Below are positions 15,219-21,134 of a DNA stretch of 39,759 nucleotides, one piece after another; position 1 is the stretch's first letter, and every line of letters starts with the position of its first letter. The DNA comes from a virus: IMG/VR virus record IMGVR_UViG_3300043775_001742, positions 1 through 39,759 of that record; one strand, given 5' to 3'. A program made the position numbers and the translations under genes. The notes beneath the pieces are model-generated. The model saw only the letters and a program-made list of their open reading frames with translations. It searched no databases and was not told the DNA's origin.

Positions 15219-16223
15219 ATGAAGCCAGATTTCCGCATCACCGGCACAGGCGGCGACCTCACGAAAACCTACGCCCAACGCCTCGCCTCGCTCACGATCA
15301 CCGACAACTCGACCGAACAGGCCGACACGGTTTCCATCGAACTCTCCAATCACGACGCGAAGCTCCCGATTCCCTCCGAAGGCGAAATCCTGAGCATCGC
15401 CATAGGCTACGAGGGAAACACGGTGGACAAAGGCCAGTTCGTCATCGATCAGATCAGCCTTTCCGGGTTCCCCGAACGCATGAGCCTTTCAGGCAAAGCA
15501 GCCCCCTTCGCATCGGCGGGTGGATTCACGCCATTCCAAAGCCGAAAAACTCGCTCGTTCGATGACATCACCCTCGGTGCGCTCGTCACCAACATCGCCG
15601 CCGAGTGTGGTCTCATTCCCGGCATCGCTCCGCAATACTACACGGTGACGATTCCACACCTGGACCAAACGAACGAGTCGAACATGAACCTCCTCACGCG
15701 CCTCGCCCGCGATTACGAGGCGCTCATGAAACCCACCTTTGGCCGTCTCCTCTTCCTGCCGCGATCCACCGGCGCGAGCATCACCGGCGCAGCCCTACCC
15801 GGCCCGACGATCACCAAAAGGGAAGTAGCCAGCTACAGCGCCCAATTCAGCCAGCGCACCAAATACGGCAGCGCGACAACCCGCTGGCACGATCCCGAAA
15901 CGGGCGAAACCAATGCATTCAAGCTCGACGGCGAAGGAAGCGGGGCCGACTACGAAGCCCCGAACCTCTACCCCGACGAAACCGCCGCCAAAAACGCCGC
16001 CAAATCCTTCCTCAGATCCAGCGAGCGAGGCAGCGAATCGATAACGCTCTCCATGAGCGGACGCCCGGACATAATAGCCGAGGGCTTGATAACCCTCTCA
16101 GGATTCCCCGACGCAATGAACAAAAGCTGGACGATAAAGACCGTGACTCACTCTCTCAGCCCATCCGGATTCACGACCAGCGTCCAAGCCGAAATCAAAG
16201 ACCTGACACGGAGACCCTCATAA
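15219..16223 (+). CDS. D: Baseplate hub protein D
   Basis: The 334-residue protein matches P2 gpD (T4 gp27-like hub): PDFRITGTGGDLTKTYAQRL, SLTITDNSTEQADTVSIEL, the 'G..I.iaiGYeG..vdkGqFviDqis.sG.P' segment, and a late LSGFPDAMNKSWTIKTVTHS followed by LSPSGFTTSVQAEIKD. The hub binds the gpV spike and caps the tube. It is the last recognised tail gene; after it the sequence becomes AT-rich and the moron block starts. Confidence 0.93.
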   Translation: MKPDFRITGTGGDLTKTYAQRLASLTITDNSTEQADTVSIELSNHDAKLPIPSEGEILSIAIGYEGNTVDKGQFVIDQISLSGFPERMSLSGKAAPFASAGGFTPFQSRKTRSFDDITLGALVTNIAAECGLIPGIAPQYYTVTIPHLDQTNESNMNLLTRLARDYEALMKPTFGRLLFLPRSTGASITGAALPGPTITKREVASYSAQFSQRTKYGSATTRWHDPETGETNAFKLDGEGSGADYEAPNLYPDETAAKNAAKSFLRSSERGSESITLSMSGRPDIIAEGLITLSGFPDAMNKSWTIKTVTHSLSPSGFTTSVQAEIKDLTRRPS

Positions 16224-16230
16224 ACACTCA

Positions 16231-16250
16231 TTCTGCGGACGCCCGCAGAA
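16231..16250 (+). repeat. Short perfect hairpin after gene D
   Basis: TTCTGCGG (16231-16238) pairs with CCGCAGAA (16243-16250) around a four-base loop. No T tract follows, so it may be a Rho-assisted or processing hairpin rather than a true intrinsic terminator. Confidence 0.55.
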
Positions 16251-16308
16251 CCCCTTAAACACTACATCTGCGGGCTTCACAGAAAAATAATTCCAAACGC
16301 ACCCGCTG

Positions 16309-16335
16309 AGCCAGTATTCATGCGGCTCTGCGGGC
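16309..16335 (+). repeat. 27-bp repeat, copy 1 (partner at 19035)
   Basis: The segment starting AGCCAGTATTCATGCGG and ending CTCTGCGGGC recurs at 19035-19061 with two differences. The two copies bracket the moron-attP-integrase block. A looser third match lies near 19142-19170. Confidence 0.75.
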
Positions 16336-16355
16336 CACTCTGTTTTTGTTTTTGT

Positions 16356-16418
16356 GTCAACAATTATTTTTCAAGTCCCGTAAAATTATTTTTATTTTTT
16401 TTGAAAATAATTGTTGAC
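16356..16418. repeat. Large AT-rich inverted repeat overlapping a promoter
   Basis: GTCAACAATTATTTTTCAA (16356-16374) is the reverse complement, apart from one extra T, of TTGAAAATAATTGTTGAC (16401-16418), with a 26-base T-rich spacer. The right arm ends inside the -35 box of the promoter at 16414. It could be an operator dyad or a transcription-ending hairpin. The 16224-16516 gap holds no gene. Confidence 0.75.
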
Positions 16419-16442
16419 GAGAAATCAAGATCGTGAGATAGT
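16414..16442 (+). promoter_or_regulatory. Candidate sigma-70 promoter for moron block
   Basis: TTGACG (16414-16419), a 17-base spacer and GATAGT (16437-16442) form a plausible promoter upstream of the 16517 gene. The -10 box matches TATAAT at four of six positions. The -35 overlaps a long dyad, so repression is likely. Confidence 0.55.
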
Positions 16443-16480
16443 CATTCCAGATCGAAGCCACCACGGCGACGACGAAAACA

Positions 16481-16499
16481 AAAAAACCAACCAAACCAA
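16481..16499 (+). repeat. A/C-rich leader repeat, copy 1
   Basis: AAAAAACCAACCAAACCAA occurs here upstream of the 16517 start and again exactly at 17101-17119 upstream of the 17128 start. No Shine-Dalgarno site is present in either leader. An unstructured initiation-enhancing leader is a reasonable guess. Confidence 0.7.
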
Positions 16500-16516
16500 G
16501 AAACGAAAATCAAAAT

Positions 16517-17098
16517 ATGAAAACCTACATCCTCCTAACCGGAGAGGGCTACGCCACAATTCAATTTACTCCAGACAATTGGCATACAACTCAATCCCTC
16601 GATGACCCCTCTCTTTACACATTTGAGGCCGATTCTTTGGAAGCAGCCATCGAAAGCTTCGGCGAATTTTTGGGCGGGATTAGTTACAGGCTGGGAGGCC
16701 GCGACTTCTTTCAAGACAAAAAAAACAATACTTTCACCGTGCTTGACCTTGCCAAAGAAATAGCACGAGAGGCTGAAGGAGAGGCAATCGGTTCGGAGGC
16801 TGAAGCTGACGAACCAGTAATCGCAACAATCGACCAAACACGCGCTGAATCCCTTAATTTTTATGTCCCGCCCATTTGCCAGGGACAAATGGTCGAGTAT
16901 GCATACGCAGTTGATGGAGATAGAGCCGACCGAGGGTATAACGACTACATCATCCGACGCCGTCGCGAACACGGAGAGCCGGATATTTATGAGCGATTCA
17001 TCGACCCCGAGCACGAAAAAGAAGGGCGGAATCTAGATTTTTGGGACCTTGAACCAGATTTAGGGGATTTAACAGACGAATGGACCGCATCTAGTTAG
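16517..17098 (+). CDS. Acidic hypothetical protein (moron candidate)
   Basis: The 193-residue protein is strongly acidic and has no recognised domain. Visible features are an N-terminal MKTYILLTGEGYATIQF, an Asp/Glu-rich centre (AREAEGEAIGSEAEADEP), a basic patch with YNDYIIRRRREHGEPDIYER, and an acidic C-terminus (LEPDLGDLTDEW). Codon and base use are more AT-rich than in the tail genes. It stands after the tail operon with its own promoter, as do lysogenic-conversion or anti-defence genes. An acidic DNA-mimic or antirestriction role is possible but unproved. Confidence 0.72.
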   Translation: MKTYILLTGEGYATIQFTPDNWHTTQSLDDPSLYTFEADSLEAAIESFGEFLGGISYRLGGRDFFQDKKNNTFTVLDLAKEIAREAEGEAIGSEAEADEPVIATIDQTRAESLNFYVPPICQGQMVEYAYAVDGDRADRGYNDYIIRRRREHGEPDIYERFIDPEHEKEGRNLDFWDLEPDLGDLTDEWTASS

Positions 17099-17100
17099 CC

Positions 17101-17119
17101 AAAAAACCAACCAAACCAA
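17101..17119 (+). repeat. A/C-rich leader repeat, copy 2
   Basis: An exact 19-base copy of 16481-16499, immediately after the stop of the 16517 gene and nine bases before the ATG at 17128. Confidence 0.7.
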
Positions 17120-17127
17120 CGCATAAA

Positions 17128-17400
17128 ATGAAAATCACAATCCGCCACGACCAGAGCAGCATTGACCCATCCGCAACCTACAACGAGGAGCAATTCGTCC
17201 AGGTGAAAGAATCACTCGAACGCGAATACAGAAAAGCTATCCTCGCCGAATATCCTGACGCAGAGATTGAGTTTGAGGAATCGACAGATACTAAATCAAT
17301 CGTTGTAAAAACCAGCGGCCTCGATGACCCCAGCGAGATTGAGGACAACATCCAGCGCATCACCGATAGCGTTTTCGAAACAGGTCTTTTTTGGCTATGA
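17128..17400 (+). CDS. Small acidic hypothetical protein
   Basis: This 90-residue protein has an alpha/beta look: MKITIRHDQSSI, a helix (FVQVKESLEREYRKAILAEY), two strands (DAEIEFEES, SIVVKTSG), then a helix (IEDNIQRITDSVFETGLFWL). No family is recognised. It shares its leader sequence with the preceding gene, and its stop overlaps the next ATG by ATGA, so it is likely co-expressed with the RHH-like gene behind it. A toxin/antitoxin-like or regulator pairing cannot be excluded. Confidence 0.68.
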   Translation: MKITIRHDQSSIDPSATYNEEQFVQVKESLEREYRKAILAEYPDAEIEFEESTDTKSIVVKTSGLDDPSEIEDNIQRITDSVFETGLFWL

Positions 17401-17669
17401 GCAAACCCAACACCCACGGCGGCCCGCGCAAAGGCGCGGGCCGCCCGCAAGGCAAGAAATCCGCCAACGCCAAAGGCCGAACCGCCGTCACGCGATCCGT
17501 GTCAATGCAGCCCGAATCGTGGGCCCAGCTCGACCGGCTGCGCACGATGAGCCGAGGCAAGTTCATCGAGTCGATGCTTCCAGCCGGGGAAGGCGGTAAA
17601 CAATACGAGGTTGTTTGCGATATCCAAAAAAGCCAAATCCATTTAATGGAGCTGACTGGCAAGAGGTAA
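17397..17669 (+). CDS. GGPRKGAGRP-type small DNA-binding protein
   Basis: The 90-residue basic protein starts MSKPNTHGGPRKGAGRPQGK, a motif common at the N-terminus of small phage and plasmid DNA-binding proteins. A ribbon-helix-helix-like part follows (TRSVSMQPESWAQLDRLRTM, then RGKFIESMLPAG). It overlaps the preceding gene by ATGA and is the last gene before the attP region. A transcriptional or integration-control role is inferred from the motif and position. Confidence 0.7.
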   Translation: MSKPNTHGGPRKGAGRPQGKKSANAKGRTAVTRSVSMQPESWAQLDRLRTMSRGKFIESMLPAGEGGKQYEVVCDIQKSQIHLMELTGKR

Positions 17670-17700
17670 TCTGCGTCATTTTTCCAATTGTCCAAAACCA

Positions 17701-17710
17701 TTGACATTTT
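17701..17710 (+). repeat. TTGACATTTT arm-type site 1
   Basis: The first of three copies of the 10-mer around attP; it begins the degenerate duplicate of the att site. An integrase arm-binding role is inferred from placement. Confidence 0.55.
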
Positions 17711-17799
17711 CACTGGGGAGTAAGTTGGAGTCAAAACCTACCTTTTTGGCCTTTTTCTCTCTACTGAACGGGCCTCAAAAATCCAAAAAGTGTCAATCG

Positions 17800-17809
17800 T
17801 TGACATTTT
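17800..17809 (+). repeat. TTGACATTTT arm-type site 2
   Basis: The second copy, 99 bp after the first and 17 bp before the tRNA-like core. It overlaps a TGTCAA-TCG-TTGACA palindrome (17791-17805). Confidence 0.55.
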
Positions 17810-17826
17810 CATTAGGAGCAAAGGTA

Positions 17827-17851
17827 GGTTCGAATCCCACCTCCTCCGCCA
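17827..17851 (+). other. attP core: 3' end of a tRNA gene
   Basis: The sequence holds GGTTCGAATCC (T-arm), an acceptor strand CTCCTCC, discriminator G and CCA. This is the 3' end of a bacterial tRNA and no tRNA 5' half is present, so it is a captured attachment-site identity block. Discriminator G73 and the acceptor sequence fit tRNA-Ser best. The T-stem has one mismatch (GTAGG/CCCAC), so perfect identity probably starts near 17827. Confidence 0.85.
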
Positions 17852-17953
17852 TTTTTGACTCTATTTTACTGATTATAACGACGGCTTCAGGAGTAGACTG
17901 GGAGCGGGTTTGCCGGGGTTTTTCTATTTTTTACCAAATCTTCCGAATTTGAT

Positions 17954-17963
17954 AAAATGTCAA
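17954..17963 (-). repeat. TTGACATTTT arm-type site 3 (inverted)
   Basis: AAAATGTCAA is the exact reverse complement of the other two sites, on the integrase side of the core, 20 bases before the int start codon. Further TGTCAA and TGACA elements follow, so the integrase may also regulate its own gene here. Confidence 0.55.
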
Positions 17964-17982
17964 TGGGTGTCAATGTAGTGAC

Positions 17983-19023
17983 ATGGCCAATCTAAAAACT
18001 CTTATTCCGAGGTTTGACCGCAAGCTGGCGCGGTGGGTGATTGATGTCCCTAAGGCGATGAATAACGGGAAGCGGCGGCGGATGTTTTTTCAGGATCAAT
18101 CGGACGCAAACAAGGCTCATGCGGAGCTTGTTTTTTCTTTGGCGCATACGGGGGCTATTCCGTCCAAGGCAGAAGCAGGGGAGACGACGGCGCATTATAT
18201 CGCTGCGTTCCTCGCCAAGAAGTCGGTGGAGGTGGAGCAGGTCACGCTGCGCCAGCTAAAATGGGGCTTGCTGAAACTCTCAGAGGCGCATGGGACAAAG
18301 AAGCCCGAAGACCTCGATGCAGAGGAGATGCGGCGATGGGTGGGCAAGTTGCCGCTCACGACTCGCGGGAGGTTCAATGTCTTTGCCGTGTGCCGAGATT
18401 TTTTCTCGTCACCCGCCATGAAGAAAATTGTGCGGGATAGTCCTTTTTCCGACGCTCCACCGAAGAAGGATAAAGGCGCACGCTTGCCGATCCTCACGGT
18501 TGACCAGATGCGGGCGCTCCTAGATCACGAGTGGCCTGATTGGTTCAAGGCGTGGCTTGTGGCCGGTGCGTTTGCGGGCCTTCGCACGCGAGAAATTTTT
18601 TCGATTCCTGCCTCGGCGATTGATTGGGAATATGAGGAGATCGTGATTCGCCACGAGGACGCCAAGCAGGGCGAGGCGGCACGACCTCGCAGTGCAAACA
18701 TCTATGAGCCGCTCAAGCGCCACATGCCGCGCAGGGACGCAGACAAGGCGCTGGTGGATGGGTATTCGGTGAAAAAGTGGAAGCCGGTGATCCGCGAAGC
18801 CTGCCGAGTGATTGGGGTGAAGCCGAGCGCGTCGCCTTCCGGCGTGATGACGCTGAAGTGGCCTGACAATTGCCTGCGCCATTCTTTTGCAAGCTACCAC
18901 CTGGCGCACTTCAAGGATGCGACTAAGACGGCGTTCCTCATGGGGACATCGGCGCGCCTGCTTTACGAAACATATGCAAACCTTGTTTCACGCCGCGATG
19001 CTGCCAAATGGTGGGAGCTTTGA
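17983..19023 (+). CDS. int: Tyrosine integrase
   Basis: The 346-residue protein has an N-terminal arm-binding part, a SAM-like core-binding domain (about 70-150) and a catalytic domain (about 165-340). Arg201 is in AGLRTREI, Arg299 in NCLRHSFASYH, and the nucleophile Tyr331 in LLYETYANLV. Two usual His positions differ: Asn296 replaces His in the H-x-x-R box and Thr322 replaces His in the LGH box (MGTS). It lies next to attP, as integrases normally do, and should catalyse insertion into the tRNA gene. The ATG is preceded by TGTCAA repeats and no Shine-Dalgarno site. Confidence 0.93.
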   Translation: MANLKTLIPRFDRKLARWVIDVPKAMNNGKRRRMFFQDQSDANKAHAELVFSLAHTGAIPSKAEAGETTAHYIAAFLAKKSVEVEQVTLRQLKWGLLKLSEAHGTKKPEDLDAEEMRRWVGKLPLTTRGRFNVFAVCRDFFSSPAMKKIVRDSPFSDAPPKKDKGARLPILTVDQMRALLDHEWPDWFKAWLVAGAFAGLRTREIFSIPASAIDWEYEEIVIRHEDAKQGEAARPRSANIYEPLKRHMPRRDADKALVDGYSVKKWKPVIREACRVIGVKPSASPSGVMTLKWPDNCLRHSFASYHLAHFKDATKTAFLMGTSARLLYETYANLVSRRDAAKWWEL

Positions 19024-19034
19024 AAAATCCGCGC

Positions 19035-19061
19035 AGCCAGCATTCATGCGGTTCTGCGGGC
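19035..19061 (+). repeat. 27-bp repeat, copy 2 (partner at 16309)
   Basis: It matches 16309-16335 with two differences and lies just after the integrase stop codon. The rest of the 19024-19228 gap is a mix of GC-rich and AT-rich sequence with a related fragment near 19142-19170 and no gene. Confidence 0.75.
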
Positions 19062-19228
19062 GGGGTGCGTTGTGCGGTGCTGGTTTTTCTAAAATGCGCG
19101 AAGCCAGCAGAGCGTCTGTTTAAGCGGTTGAAAATTTATTTCCGCCCGCTGCGCTTGTATCCATGCGGGTGTCAATAGTTTTATTCTGGCAGGTTAACAC
19201 CCTATTGAAAATTTTTTGAGATTTGCTG

Positions 19229-19257
19229 TTGACGGTGTCAGACACCTTCAGTAATGT
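19229..19257 (+). promoter_or_regulatory. Promoter with palindrome in spacer, leaderless start
   Basis: TTGACG (19229-19234), a 17-base spacer and TAATGT (19252-19257) precede the ATG at 19264. Seven bases separate the -10 box from the expected start of transcription, which would be the A of the ATG itself, so the mRNA is probably leaderless. The spacer contains the palindrome GGTGTCAGACACC. Confidence 0.65.
19234..19246. promoter_or_regulatory. Operator candidate GGTGTCAGACACC, site 1
   Basis: A perfect 13-bp palindrome between the -35 and -10 boxes; bound protein would block RNA polymerase. The identical palindrome recurs at 19562-19574. The two RHH proteins encoded next are natural candidates to bind it. 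Confidence 0.65.
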
Positions 19258-19263
19258 TCTCTT

Positions 19264-19443
19264 ATGCCTGATAAAAGAGCAGCAAATAAAGTCCGAGTCA
19301 CGGTGCCTATGGAGGACACCTTGCTGGCAAGGATCATGGAGTTCGCGAAGGAGCATGGCATTGACCGCGTCGCTGCCATGAAACTCATGTGCGACTCTTA
19401 CATGAAAGAAAAGAAACAACCAAAAACCAAAAAACCACGATGA
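19264..19443 (+). CDS. Ribbon-helix-helix regulator 1
   Basis: The 59-residue protein (KVRVTVPMEDTLLARIMEFA, then KEHGIDRVAAMKLMCDSYMK) has a short strand followed by two helices, the Arc/CopG layout, and a Lys-rich tail (KEKKQPKTKKPR). Such dimers bind palindromic operators. It starts right at the predicted transcription start of the 19229 promoter and overlaps the next RHH gene by ATGA. It is a good candidate for autoregulated control of lysogeny or early genes. The strand KVRVTVP would supply the DNA-contacting residues. Confidence 0.75.
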   Translation: MPDKRAANKVRVTVPMEDTLLARIMEFAKEHGIDRVAAMKLMCDSYMKEKKQPKTKKPR

Positions 19444-19625
19444 CAAAAATCACCTTTCCAATTGAACGGGGCATGAGGGATCAACTGGCGGAGATCGCCA
19501 AAAACGAGCGTAGGTCGCTGGCTTTTATTATGCGAGAAGCCGCAACTATTTTTTTGGATAGGGTGTCAGACACCCCCGAGAAAAACACACCTAAAACCAA
19601 AGCAACCAAAAGAAAGGCAGCGTGA
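19440..19625 (+). CDS. Ribbon-helix-helix regulator 2
   Basis: The 61-residue protein (MTKITFPIERGMRDQLAEIA, KNERRSLAFIMREAATIFLD) again shows the RHH order: the strand ITFPIE, helix A, turn, helix B, and a Lys/Thr-rich tail. It overlaps the preceding RHH gene by ATGA. The 3' part of its coding sequence (VSDTP) contains the second copy of the palindrome. Two adjacent RHH proteins may form a hetero-pair or compete for one operator; this is inference. Confidence 0.75.
   Translation: MTKITFPIERGMRDQLAEIAKNERRSLAFIMREAATIFLDRVSDTPEKNTPKTKATKRKAA
19562..19574. promoter_or_regulatory. Operator candidate GGTGTCAGACACC, site 2
   Basis: An exact copy of site 1, extended to a 15-bp palindrome (19561-19575), inside the end of the second RHH gene and about 50 bp before the next start. 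It is 328 bp from site 1, so looping between the two is conceivable. Confidence 0.6.
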
Positions 19626-20185
19626 TGAAAACAACTCCAGATTCAAAAAGCGCCTCGGCGCAGATCACCAAAGGAAGGGCTTCATATCGAGGCGCAGGAC
19701 AACGACAGCCCGAAATCGTCACCGTGAATCGGATCGATGGCGACAGGGCGGACATAACACGATCCACGGGAGAGTGGATGCGCGTGGATCTGGATCGGCT
19801 CGCGCCGCTGGAATCAAACAGCGTCGTCGGATCGCAGCGCGGAGGCGACTTTGCCAAGCCCCTCTTCAAGACTCATGCCGATTTTCTCGATAGCGCCGGG
19901 ATGGGAGTTGGTGCCCATCCCAAGATAACGAATGGCGGAGGCAATTTCTTTGAGCGCCTCCGCAATGGTGTCGGCGCTTTCTTTGTTGGAGTTGGCAAGG
20001 TTGTTCAGGGCGGTGACGAGGTTTTCGTTGCAGGTCATAGGGTGGGAGACATCACCACATATCGGCTCCCGTATCAACGAAAACAGAGGAGGGGGAGGAT
20101 CACTGGATTTGATGGTGATGATGTTCGGCTTAGCACGGGCGATGAGGTGCCGCTCCAACTGACTCAAGCGGGGAGGACGGCGTGA
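19625..20185 (+). CDS. Hypothetical protein with two SH3/KOW-like ends
   Basis: The frame encodes 186 residues. Residues about 27-58 (PEIVTVNRIDGDRADITRST, then GEWMRVDLDRLAP) and the C-terminal part (RGRITGFDGDDVRLSTGDEV, PLQLTQAG) look like two related small beta-barrel units. The centre (about 60-140) is Gly/Val/Phe-rich and looks like the shadow of an opposite-strand gene at 19814-20038. The protein may be real throughout, or may be an older gene split by an inserted minus-strand gene. ATG 19625 is preferred over GTG 19622. Confidence 0.45.
   Translation: MKTTPDSKSASAQITKGRASYRGAGQRQPEIVTVNRIDGDRADITRSTGEWMRVDLDRLAPLESNSVVGSQRGGDFAKPLFKTHADFLDSAGMGVGAHPKITNGGGNFFERLRNGVGAFFVGVGKVVQGGDEVFVAGHRVGDITTYRLPYQRKQRRGRITGFDGDDVRLSTGDEVPLQLTQAGRTA
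19814..20038 (-). CDS. Small helical protein on the minus strand
   Basis: From ATG 20038 the minus strand encodes 74 residues (MTCNENLVTALNNLANSNKE, SADTIAEALKEIASAIRYLG, AIEKIGMSLEEGLGKVASAL). The helical pattern with regular Leu/Ala heptads is much more protein-like than the opposite frame. No Shine-Dalgarno site is seen; a longer TTG start (20167) would cover sequence that looks coding on the + strand. The function is unknown. Convergent or antisense placement inside the early block suggests separate expression. Confidence 0.5.
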   Translation of the reverse strand: MTCNENLVTALNNLANSNKESADTIAEALKEIASAIRYLGMGTNSHPGAIEKIGMSLEEGLGKVASALRSDDAV

Positions 20186-20496
20186 TGGACATGGATGAGG
20201 TGAAGCGGAAGCGGGAGGAACTATGGGGGCGCGTATTGCAAGAGGCGGAATGGGTCCGAGTGCAGGAGGAGCGTGTCCAAAAAGAGGCGCGGCCTGATGG
20301 AGCAGATTTTCTCCTCGAATACGAACTGAACAGGCTGGAAGTGGCGGTGCTGCGCCTGCGCTCGGCGCTCAACCTGGTGCGCCAACTCACGGCCAAGATT
20401 TGCAATGTGGAGAACAAGCAGGCCCTGCGCGAGGCGGCGGAGTGGCTGCGGGCGACCAACCCAGCCGCCCGCAAACGGAGAAAGGAGACGAGATGA
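20185..20496 (+). CDS. Coiled-coil hypothetical protein
   Basis: The 103-residue protein is almost wholly helical: MDEVKRKREELWGRVLQEAE, WVRVQEERVQKEARPDGADF, LNRLEVAVLRLRSALNLVRQ, with a basic tail (RKRRKETR). GGGAGG lies 8 bp before the ATG. It overlaps the next, excisionase-like gene by 4 bp. No family is recognised; a structural or DNA-associated accessory role is possible. Confidence 0.7.
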   Translation: MDMDEVKRKREELWGRVLQEAEWVRVQEERVQKEARPDGADFLLEYELNRLEVAVLRLRSALNLVRQLTAKICNVENKQALREAAEWLRATNPAARKRRKETR

Positions 20497-20666
20497 AACC
20501 TGGCTATCTGAAACCAAAAGAGGCCGCTGAATACCTCAGCATCAGCAGGCCCACCCTCTACGCACTGAAAGGGCAGGGGGTCATTAAATTCTACAAACTC
20601 GGCGGATCGATCTTGGTCAAGGTCTCAGAACTCGACGCAGCTGTTGAGAAAGGGGTGCAAGAATGA
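20493..20666 (+). CDS. Excisionase-like helix-turn-helix protein
   Basis: The 57-residue protein (YLKPKEAAEYLSISRPTLYA, then LKGQGVIKFYKLGGSILVKV) is a MerR-type HTH_17/excisionase-family domain: 'EAAeyLsISrpTLYaL...G.I..yklGgsilvk'. Such proteins act as Xis factors that direct integrase toward excision or as small regulators. It has a strong Shine-Dalgarno site (AAAGGAGA) and overlaps genes on both sides. Since the integrase lies 1.5 kb upstream, a Xis role is likely. Confidence 0.82.
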   Translation: MKPGYLKPKEAAEYLSISRPTLYALKGQGVIKFYKLGGSILVKVSELDAAVEKGVQE

Positions 20667-20788
20667 ACCCCCAAGAAAATTTGTGGATTTTGCAATCCGC
20701 GTGGGAGGCGATCAAGGCCCTCGGACCCGTGGCGATTCTGGCCGGAGTCACGCTCTGGCTAACAACATGGGGGGAGCGGACACGATGA
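20663..20788 (+). CDS. Tiny single-pass membrane protein
   Basis: A 41-residue protein (ENLWILQSAWEAIKALGPVA, ILAGVTLWLTTWGERTR) with one hydrophobic segment near residues 19-36 and a basic end. It overlaps the excisionase-like gene by ATGA. Its stop codon overlaps the copy of ATGAGCGCCAC at 20785, where an antisense cassette starts. Function unknown; small membrane proteins here could act in exclusion. Confidence 0.6.
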   Translation: MNPQENLWILQSAWEAIKALGPVAILAGVTLWLTTWGERTR

Positions 20789-20795
20789 GCGCCAC
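20785..20795 (+). repeat. Direct repeat ATGAGCGCCAC, left copy
   Basis: An exact 11-base repeat of 21135-21145. The two copies are 350 bp apart and enclose the minus-strand gene at 20798-21082. The right copy is the start of a real + strand gene. Confidence 0.7.
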
Positions 20796-20797
20796 CA

Positions 20798-21082
20798 TCA
20801 ATCGTCCTTCGGCCATGTCGTTAGCGACACAGAAAGACCATTGCGAACGGCTCTGTCTGCATGAAGTGCAAGTAGTGGCTTCTCGGGAGGAAGCGGAAGC
20901 TCTATCGGACCGCTTTCGCCCCAAACTAAGGGGACAAGCAAATACTCTTCCAGATAGCGGTCCAAGCGCCGACGAGCCGAATCGTAGTCTTTGTCATACA
21001 CATAACAATCGGCCAAACCCTCTGGATAATCCGGCTTCTCTGTCTGCCGAACTCGAAGGTGGAAATACCAAAGATCGCTCAT
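20798..21082 (-). CDS. Minus-strand hypothetical protein
   Basis: The minus strand encodes 94 residues with convincing protein character: SDLWYFHLRVRQTEKPDYPE, GLADCYVYDKDYDSARRRLD, RYLEEYLLVPLVWGESGPIE. The order strand, helix, strand and the aromatic residues are unlike a shadow frame, while the opposite + frame is low in hydrophobic structure. ATG 21082 has no clear Shine-Dalgarno site. It is one of the few minus-strand genes and sits between short direct repeats. I recognise no family with certainty; function unknown. Confidence 0.72.
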   Translation of the reverse strand: MSDLWYFHLRVRQTEKPDYPEGLADCYVYDKDYDSARRRLDRYLEEYLLVPLVWGESGPIELPLPPEKPLLALHADRAVRNGLSVSLTTWPKDD

Positions 21083-21134
21083 TCAATGATGCTGGCAAAT
21101 TGGCTGAGGCTTGCAAGCCGGAAGGGAGAGCGAA

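Larger units (their letters stand above)
17670..17982 (+). other. attP region without genes
   Basis: This 313-bp stretch contains no convincing gene. It holds the 3' end of a tRNA sequence (17827-17851), a degenerate second copy of that site (17701-17757), three copies of TTGACATTTT (17701, 17800 and, inverted, 17954) and several TGTCAA half-sites just upstream of the integrase ATG. It reads as an integrase recognition region. Confidence 0.8.

Noticed and set aside
17827-17851. A functional tRNA gene
   Set aside because: Only the T-arm, acceptor strand and CCA are present; the 5' half, D-arm and anticodon arm are missing, so it is an attachment site. No complete tRNA or rRNA was seen anywhere.
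17701-17963. CRISPR-like array from the repeated TTGACATTTT
   Set aside because: Only three 10-base copies, unequal spacing and one inverted; no palindromic 25-40 bp repeats.
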